Source: Variovorax sp. DXTD-1 (GTDB lineage: Bacteria > Pseudomonadota > Gammaproteobacteria > Burkholderiales > Burkholderiaceae_C). From it: a stretch of 64,000 nucleotides of DNA. A model generated the notes under the pieces. The model ran no database searches and was not told the DNA's origin. It saw only the letters and a program-made list of their open reading frames with translations. The position numbers were made by a program, and so were the translations under genes. The stretch covers positions 1-64,000 of the forward strand of contig NZ_RWKH01000026.1 in assembly GCF_003984625.1 (NCBI RefSeq). Direction: 5' to 3'. This document shows positions 58,464-64,000 of the stretch, piece after piece; the stretch's first letter is position 1; each line of letters starts with the position of its first letter.

Positions 58464-59195
58464 ATGACCTCCGCTTCCACGGCGCTTGTGAACTCCGCGC
58501 CCCTCGACATCAAGCGCATCGCCGCGATCTCGCTCGACCTGGACGACACCCTGTGGCCGCTCTGGCCGACCATCGAGCGGGCCGAGACCGTGCTGCAGGA
58601 GTGGCTGCTGCGCGAGGCACCCAAGACCGCGTCTCTGCTGCTGACCCCTGGCATCTTGCGCGAGCTGCGCGAAGCCACCGCCAAGGAGCGTTCAGACCTG
58701 GCGCACGACCTGAGCGCGCTGCGCCGTGAATCGATTCGCACGGCGCTGAAGCGCTCCGGCGAAGACCCGGCGCTGGCCGACCCGGCCTTCGATGCCTTCT
58801 TCGCCGAAAGGCAGCGCGTGACGCTGTACGAAGATGCGCTGCCTGCCCTCAAGTGGCTGAGCGAACGCTATCCGCTGGTGGCGGTGTCGAACGGCAACGC
58901 CGACATCCATCTGACCGGTGTCGGCCGCTGGTTTCGCACTGCCTTCAACGCGCGCGCGTTCGGCAGCGGAAAGCCGCATGCCCCGATCTTCCGCGCCGCG
59001 GCCGCGTCGGTGGGCCTGCTGCCGAAAGACGTGCTTCACGTGGGCGACGACGCGGAACTGGACGTGGTCGGTGCGCTCAACGCCGGCATGCAGGCGGCCT
59101 GGCTGGTGCGCGACGAGCGCCCCTGGGTACACGGTGCGCGGCCGCAGCTGATCGTGCCGAACCTGCACGCCTTGTGCGTGGCGCTCGGCGCCTGA
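58464..59195 (+). CDS. HAD-superfamily phosphatase (YigB-like)
   Basis: The 243-residue HAD hydrolase has motif I LDLDDTLWPL, motif II VAVSNGN, motif III Lys in GSGKPHAPIF and motif IV HVGDDAELDV, with a helical cap. It resembles YigB-type phosphatases that dephosphorylate FMN or a riboflavin precursor, but substrate specificity cannot be read. ATG 58464 is used. It is divergent from hemH. Confidence 0.88.
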   Translation: MTSASTALVNSAPLDIKRIAAISLDLDDTLWPLWPTIERAETVLQEWLLREAPKTASLLLTPGILRELREATAKERSDLAHDLSALRRESIRTALKRSGEDPALADPAFDAFFAERQRVTLYEDALPALKWLSERYPLVAVSNGNADIHLTGVGRWFRTAFNARAFGSGKPHAPIFRAAAASVGLLPKDVLHVGDDAELDVVGALNAGMQAAWLVRDERPWVHGARPQLIVPNLHALCVALGA

Positions 59196-59203
59196 ATCCC
59201 GCT

Positions 59204-59509
59204 TTACGAGAACACGGGCCGGAAGAAACTGCGCTCGTAGCTCACGATGCACCGGGTGTCTTCGGCGTACTTGAACGCGGCCTGGCATTCGGCGTCCTGC
59301 ATCGAATCGGACCGGTACTGCTCGTAGGCCGCCAGACTCGGAAAGCTGAACATCGCCAGCGCCACATTGTTGGTGCCTTCCGACGGCAGGAAGTAGCCAT
59401 GGTGCTGACCGCCGAACTTCTCGACCAGCGGAATCCACAGCTTGCCGTAGTGCTCGAATTCCTTGAGCTTGTAGGGATCGACGATGTAGCGGAGATAGCA
59501 GGTGACCAT
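59204..59509 (-). CDS. NIPSNAP-family protein
   Basis: A 101-residue protein with the ferredoxin-like dimeric alpha/beta-barrel fold of NIPSNAP proteins (LRYIVDPYKLKEFEHYGKLWIPLVEKFGGQHHGYFLPSEGTNNVA). Function is poorly defined. It lies downstream of the squalene genes on the same strand. Confidence 0.88.
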   Translation of the reverse strand: MVTCYLRYIVDPYKLKEFEHYGKLWIPLVEKFGGQHHGYFLPSEGTNNVALAMFSFPSLAAYEQYRSDSMQDAECQAAFKYAEDTRCIVSYERSFFRPVFS

Positions 59510-59550
59510 GGTTCTTTCTGTGAACTGGTTGGGGTCGGCGATCGGACTTT

Positions 59551-59853
59551 TCAGTCCAGCTTGAACTGTTCGCGCAGCGCCGCGCAGAAGTCGGCGGTGC
59601 CGCTGAGCGAGAAGGTCACGGTGTCGAGATCCGGTGCTTCGCGGGTCTGCTGCAGGTCGAAATCCCAGGCCGCCCCGTTCTCCAGCGCGCCCTGCATGTC
59701 CGGGAAAGCGGCGTTCGCCCAGGCCAGCACCTCTGCGATCTCGGCCAGCACCTCGCGCGTCTTGGCGGGCACGGTCGTGGCCATCGCGTCGAAGGTGCCG
59801 TGGCCCTCGGTGTCTTCGCTGTAGTCGAAATCGAGATAGTGCAAAGAGGTCAT
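59551..59853 (-). CDS. Small acidic protein downstream of hpnE
   Basis: A 100-residue acidic cytoplasmic protein starting MTSLHYLDFDYSEDTEGHGTFDAMA, with no recognised family. Its ATG overlaps the hpnE stop by 4 nt (ATGA), so it is translated as part of the squalene operon. Its conservation beyond this genus is unknown. Confidence 0.75.
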   Translation of the reverse strand: MTSLHYLDFDYSEDTEGHGTFDAMATTVPAKTREVLAEIAEVLAWANAAFPDMQGALENGAAWDFDLQQTREAPDLDTVTFSLSGTADFCAALREQFKLD

Positions 59854-61109
59854 GGTGTCTTCAGAGCTTTGGCAGCGGCAAGCCCGCTGAGTACCGCGCC
59901 TTCGAGCGTGGCGGGGTAGGGACCTTCGGTGTAGTCGCCGCAGGCCTGCAGGCCGGGAGCGATTCTCGCAGGCGGGCGCACGAGCGCCGGCGTGCAGGCG
60001 AAGGTGGCGCGCTTCTCGACCACGGTCTGCACGGGTTGCAGCGCGGTCTGTCCCAATTGGGCAGCGGCCTGTGCGATTGCGAGGTGTTCCAGTGTTTCGC
60101 GTGGCGTTTCGTTCGCGCTCACGACCATCGCGAGCACGCCTTCCGGTCCACCGAGCTGGCCGCGGTCGAACACGAACTGCGCGGGCGCGGTCGCGGGGTG
60201 GCTGCGCAGCGCGAGCATCGGCGCCGCGAGCGGCGAGGCGCCGCGCACATACACGGTGGCAATGGCTTCGAAGCGCAGGGCCTCGGTGGTCTCGCACCAG
60301 CGCGCCGCCGCCAGGCCGGATGCGCGCACGAGCCGCGCGGCGTCCCATGGCGCACAGGCCAGGACGACCTGGTCGAAGCATTCGTCGTCGACGCGCCATT
60401 GCCCGTTTTCGGGAGAAATGGCGCGCACGCGCGTGCCGATGCGCAGCGTGGCATCGTGCCGGCCGAGCCATGCCAAGGCCGCATCGGGCAAAAGCGCGCC
60501 CAGGTCCGCACGCGGGAGCAACAGGTCGGCGCGGCCGCTGCCGCTGAAAAGTGCATCCTGCAGCACGCGCAGAAACACTTCCCCGCTCGACTGGTCGACC
60601 GGCGTGTTGAGTGCGGAAACGCACAGCGGCTCGATCAGCTCCTGCATCACGCGGGGCGTGAGGCCGGTGCAGAGCGCCGCAACGGTGGTGCCGGGGGCGC
60701 AGCGGAACCCGGCAAGGCGCCATCCGGTGGCGGTGCGCAGGAGCGTGGACTTGTCCCGCCAGGTCCAGCCGTGCGCGGTGAAGATGCCGGCCAGCAGATC
60801 GAGCGGCGCGGGCAGCCGCGACAGCTTCAGGCCGCCGCCGTCGGCAAAGCGCAGGGAGAGCGGCAGGCGCAGCAGCGCTTTGTCGGCATCGACGCCGACA
60901 TCGCGCATCAGCGCGAGCGTGGCGGTGTATGCCCCGATGAGGATGTGCTGCCCGTTGTCCAGCGTCAGCCCATGCATCCGGTCGACCCGCCGCGCGCGGC
61001 CGCCCGCCATGTGCGCGGTTTCGAACAGCGTGACGGCATGGCCGAGGCGGGTGGCTTCGACCGCGCAGGCGAGGCCGGCCCAGCCGGCGCCAACGATGGC
61101 TGTTCTCAA
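59850..61109 (-). CDS. hpnE: Hydroxysqualene dehydroxylase HpnE
   Basis: The 419-residue flavoprotein has an FAD Rossmann motif AIVGAGWAGLACAVEATRLGHAVTLFE, the amine-oxidase-like MAGGRARR and LDNGQHILIGAY segments and a C-terminal FAD contact (ACGDYTEGPYPATLEGAVLSG). It reduces hydroxysqualene to squalene, the last step of the HpnCDE route. TTG 61109 overlaps the hpnD TGA (TTGA), which explains the lack of an ATG. Confidence 0.93.
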   Translation of the reverse strand: MRTAIVGAGWAGLACAVEATRLGHAVTLFETAHMAGGRARRVDRMHGLTLDNGQHILIGAYTATLALMRDVGVDADKALLRLPLSLRFADGGGLKLSRLPAPLDLLAGIFTAHGWTWRDKSTLLRTATGWRLAGFRCAPGTTVAALCTGLTPRVMQELIEPLCVSALNTPVDQSSGEVFLRVLQDALFSGSGRADLLLPRADLGALLPDAALAWLGRHDATLRIGTRVRAISPENGQWRVDDECFDQVVLACAPWDAARLVRASGLAAARWCETTEALRFEAIATVYVRGASPLAAPMLALRSHPATAPAQFVFDRGQLGGPEGVLAMVVSANETPRETLEHLAIAQAAAQLGQTALQPVQTVVEKRATFACTPALVRPPARIAPGLQACGDYTEGPYPATLEGAVLSGLAAAKALKTP

Positions 61110-61945
61110 ATGCGCCCCAGCGCCTGGACTTTCCATGCCAGCCAGAACTTGCGCACCGGCGTCAGGCTCACGCGCTGGTTCAGCACCTGGAAGTTGTCGC
61201 GCTCGATCTCGCGCAGCAGCGTGCGGTAGATGCTGGCCATCATGAGGCCGGGCTTCTGGGCGCGGCGATCCGCGGCGGGCAGCAGGGCCAAGGCCTCGTC
61301 GTAGGCCGCGTGCGCGCGCTCGGCCTGGAACTTCATGAGCGCGACGAAGCGCTCCGAATGCACGCGGTTGAGGATTTCGTGCGCCTTCACGTCGAACTTC
61401 TGCAGTTCGTTCACGGGCAGGTAGATGCGCCCGCGCAGGGCGTCCTCGCCCACGTCGCGAATGATGTTGGTCAGCTGCAGCGCCAGGCCGAGCTTGTGCG
61501 CATAGGCCGTGGTCCGCGGATCGGTCTGCCCGAAGATGCGGGCCGCGACTTCGCCGACCACGCCGGCCACCAGATGGCAGTAGCGCGCCAGGCCCGGAAA
61601 GTCGAGGTAGCGGGTCTGGTCGAGGTCCATCTGGCAGCCGTCGATCACTTCGTTGAGCTGCTTGGGTTCGATGCCGTAGGTGGGCGCATGCGGTATCAGC
61701 GCCTGCATCACGGGGTGGCGCGGCGGGCCGGCGAAGGATTGGGCGACCTCGGTGCGCCACCAGGCCAGCTTGGTCGCGGCCACGCCGGGGTCGCCGACCT
61801 CGTCGACCACATCGTCGATTTCGCGGCAGAAGGCATAGAACGCGGTGATGGCGGCGCGGCGCGGCTTGGGCAGGAACAGGAAGGCGTAATAGAAACTGCT
61901 GCCCGAGGCGGCGGCCTTGTCTTGCACGTATTGCTCGGGAGTCAT
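61106..61945 (-). CDS. hpnD: Presqualene diphosphate synthase HpnD
   Basis: The 279-residue trans-isoprenyl diphosphate synthase-like protein has the first Asp-rich motif (FCREIDDVVDEVGD) and the second (ALQLTNIIRDVGEDALRGRIYLP). It condenses two farnesyl diphosphates to presqualene diphosphate. ATG 61945 overlaps the hpnC stop by 4 nt; an in-frame ATG 9 codons upstream is the alternative. Confidence 0.94.
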   Translation of the reverse strand: MTPEQYVQDKAAASGSSFYYAFLFLPKPRRAAITAFYAFCREIDDVVDEVGDPGVAATKLAWWRTEVAQSFAGPPRHPVMQALIPHAPTYGIEPKQLNEVIDGCQMDLDQTRYLDFPGLARYCHLVAGVVGEVAARIFGQTDPRTTAYAHKLGLALQLTNIIRDVGEDALRGRIYLPVNELQKFDVKAHEILNRVHSERFVALMKFQAERAHAAYDEALALLPAADRRAQKPGLMMASIYRTLLREIERDNFQVLNQRVSLTPVRKFWLAWKVQALGRI

Positions 61946-62853
61946 CGGGGGAGCGCTTTCATGGGCGGCCATTGTCTCCGCATCCGCAGGGCCCGCCAGA
62001 GCAGCAAGGGGGCATCGGCCTTGCCGATCGTGGGGCGCTGCGAAAAAGTGTCGAAGCCCAGGTCTTCGATCTTGTCGAGAATGCGCAGCCCACCCTGCAC
62101 GACAAGGCGCAGTTCCCAGCCTGCGCGCCCTGGCAGCCGGTGGACCAGGGGCGCGCCCTCGGCCATCAGTTCCCGGGCCCAGGCGCTTTCGACGGCGATC
62201 AGGTTGATGGCTTCCTGCGGAGGCGGCGCGTCGGCCAGCGGAGCGAAGACCTTGAAACTCTCGCGCGTCAGGCCGCGCCGGGCGCAATCGGTGAGCGGCG
62301 GGTAAAAGCGGCCGCGCGGCAGGTCCACGCTCGGGTCCTGCCAGAAGTTGATGAGCTGCAACGCGCTGCAGATGGCATCGCTCTGCGCCAGTGCCTGCGC
62401 ATCGTCCACGCCGTAGAGATGCAGCAGCAGGCGGCCGACCGGGTTGGCGGAGCGGCGGCAATAGTCGAGCAGTTCGGCGCGGTCGGCGTAGGTTCCGCCG
62501 TCACGGGTTTTCTCGATGTCTTGCATGAAGGCGCTCAGCAGATCGGCCAGCAGGTCTTCGGGCAACCCGAATTGCGCGATGCAGTGGGCGAGCGGGCCGA
62601 ACACCTGCGGCCAGCGCGAGGAGGGCGGCACGCCGCCGCGTGCAGCGGCGCGCAGCTCTTCCCGATAGGCATGCAGGTCGGCCAGCCGCTCGCCGGGTGA
62701 GGCGTTGCCTTCGTCGGCGATGTCGTCGGCGGTTCGGGCGAAGTGGTAGATGGCGGCAATCGGCGCGCGCAGGTGCGGCGGGCACAGCCAAGAGGCCACG
62801 GGAAAGTTTTCGTAGTGGGCCGGCGGAGCGGCAATAGGGGATGGTGCGGACAC
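61942..62853 (-). CDS. hpnC: Hydroxysqualene synthase HpnC
   Basis: The 303-residue squalene/phytoene synthase-family protein has the first Asp motif ARTADDIADEG and the second in LINFWQDPSVDLPRGRFYPP. It converts presqualene diphosphate to hydroxysqualene. First gene of hpnCDE, divergent from kup. No squalene-hopene cyclase gene lies in the window. Confidence 0.94.
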   Translation of the reverse strand: MSAPSPIAAPPAHYENFPVASWLCPPHLRAPIAAIYHFARTADDIADEGNASPGERLADLHAYREELRAAARGGVPPSSRWPQVFGPLAHCIAQFGLPEDLLADLLSAFMQDIEKTRDGGTYADRAELLDYCRRSANPVGRLLLHLYGVDDAQALAQSDAICSALQLINFWQDPSVDLPRGRFYPPLTDCARRGLTRESFKVFAPLADAPPPQEAINLIAVESAWARELMAEGAPLVHRLPGRAGWELRLVVQGGLRILDKIEDLGFDTFSQRPTIGKADAPLLLWRALRMRRQWPPMKALPR

Positions 62854-62925
62854 GCGGCGATTGTCCGCGACGACCGAGGCCGCGGACTATGCTCTTGGTG
62901 TCGCCATCACCAAGTTCCTGCTTTC

Positions 62926-64000
62926 ATGAATCCATCGGCACCGGTTTCCTCTGCCCCGACACCAGCGCCCGGCGAGGCGCCTCATCCGGCGGGGCCGGGC
63001 CTGATGATTGCCGCGCTGGGCGTGGTGTTCGGGGACATCGGCACTTCGCCGCTCTATGCCTTCAAGGAAACGCTGAACCCCGAGCACGGCGTGGCGTTCA
63101 CGCCCGATGCGGTGCTGGGGCTGCTCTCGCTCATCTTCTGGGGGCTGATGTTCGTGGTGACGCTCAAGTATGTGGTGTTCGTGCTGCGCGCCGACCACGA
63201 CGGCGAGGGCGGCATCCTCGCGCTGCAGGCGCTTGCGCGCAGCGCGATGGCGGGTCCCCGTGCCCGGCCATGGGTGTGGAACGCGATCGGGGTGCTCGGC
63301 CTGGTGGGCGCGGCCATGTTCTATGGCGACACCCTGATCACACCGGCCATCTCGGTGCTGTCGGCGGTCGAGGGGCTGGAGGTGCAGGCGCCGGTTCTGC
63401 AGCGAGTGGTGATTCCGATCACCGTCGTCATCCTGGTCGGGCTCTTTGCGGTGCAGCGCAAGGGGACCGGCGTGGTAGGCAAGGTGTTCGGGCCCGTCAT
63501 GCTGCTGTGGTTCCTGGTGCTGGCGCTCGCGGGAGGCTGGCAGGTGCTGCAGAACCCGCAGGTGCTGGCGGCGCTTCACCCGGGGCGGGCGGTGGGCTTC
63601 CTGGTCGAGCATCGCGTCCAGTCGCTGGCGGTGCTGGGCGCAGTGTTCCTGGCCTTCACGGGCGGCGAGGCGCTGTACGCGGACATGGGGCACTTCGGCG
63701 CGCGGCCCATCCGGCTGGCGTGGCTCTTCATCGCGCTGCCGGGGCTGGTGTTGAACTATTTCGGGCAGGGCGCGCTGGTGCTGGCGAACCCGGCGGCCGT
63801 CGACAACCCGTTCTTCCGGCTCTTTCCGTCCTGGGGCGTCGTGCCGATGGTGGTGCTCGCCGCCATGGCGACCGTCATCGCTTCGCAGGCCGTGATCTCG
63901 GGGGCCTTTTCCCTCACGGCCCACGCCATGCGCATGGGCTACCTGCCGCGCATGCGGGTGGTGCAGACCTCCGGCTCGGCCATTGGCCAGATCTACGTGC
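62926..64000 (+). CDS. kup: Potassium uptake protein Kup (partial, runs off window)
   Basis: The first 358 codons of a KUP/HAK-family potassium transporter. After a 25-residue Pro/Ala-rich start come the conserved ALGVVFGDIGTSPLYAFKET, RADHDGEGGILAL and GDTLITPAISVLSAVEGL motifs and several membrane helices. The reading frame is still open at the last base of the window. It diverges from hpnC with 72 bp between starts. Confidence 0.95.
   Translation, partial: MNPSAPVSSAPTPAPGEAPHPAGPGLMIAALGVVFGDIGTSPLYAFKETLNPEHGVAFTPDAVLGLLSLIFWGLMFVVTLKYVVFVLRADHDGEGGILALQALARSAMAGPRARPWVWNAIGVLGLVGAAMFYGDTLITPAISVLSAVEGLEVQAPVLQRVVIPITVVILVGLFAVQRKGTGVVGKVFGPVMLLWFLVLALAGGWQVLQNPQVLAALHPGRAVGFLVEHRVQSLAVLGAVFLAFTGGEALYADMGHFGARPIRLAWLFIALPGLVLNYFGQGALVLANPAAVDNPFFRLFPSWGVVPMVVLAAMATVIASQAVISGAFSLTAHAMRMGYLPRMRVVQTSGSAIGQIYV

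Overview
The window looks like chromosomal DNA of a high-GC betaproteobacterium of the Burkholderiales, family Comamonadaceae, most like Variovorax. This is inferred from gene content (LpxH, divergent tctDE/tctCBA, the hpnCDE squalene genes, a PHB depolymerase, Comamonadaceae-type protein sequences) and from two kinds of dispersed palindromic repeat; no database search was possible.

Layout. 1-2088: poorly coding DNA with a TTG-started 57-residue secreted peptide ending in ten Thr-Gln repeats, an RlpA-like lipoprotein, and a scar of decayed mobile DNA holding an IS3-type OrfA remnant and the 3' stub of a FimT/GspH-like pseudopilin. 2089-21480: core genes, namely nrdR, glyA, a membrane-anchored lytic transglycosylase, a structured non-coding candidate, a giant AsmA/DUF748 protein, a DUF349 protein, mtfA-lpxH, two cyclophilins, a TPR protein, cysS, a 3-methyladenine glycosylase, accA, tilS, lysC and tRNA-Ser(GCT). 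21500-31140: an accessory block with a response regulator/hybrid histidine kinase pair, a repeat-built lipoprotein, small lipoproteins, a run of tiny membrane proteins and a MORN-type repeat protein. Three genes here share a 40-bp upstream element. 31141-35244: ABC exporter, envelope lipoprotein, PPK2 and an S4 RNA-binding protein. 35247-40596: TctDE two-component system divergent from the TctCBA tripartite tricarboxylate transporter. 40997-47554: TetR-regulated RND efflux operon in which every gene overlaps the next by 4 bp. 47670-57385: a sigma-54 activator next to a HAAT/Liv-type ABC transporter operon that also contains an extracellular PHB depolymerase and an alpha/beta hydrolase, with a near-consensus -24/-12 promoter in front. 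57414-64000: hemH, a HAD phosphatase, a NIPSNAP protein, the hpnCDE squalene operon and the 5' part of kup, which runs off the window.

How parts work together. The most coherent unit is the sigma-54-controlled depolymerase/transporter/hydrolase operon, read here as a polyester (PHB) degradation and uptake system. The second is the two-component pair and its possible regulon marked by the shared 40-bp element. The Tct genes form a sensor-transporter pair for carboxylates. HpnC, HpnD and HpnE convert farnesyl diphosphate to squalene.
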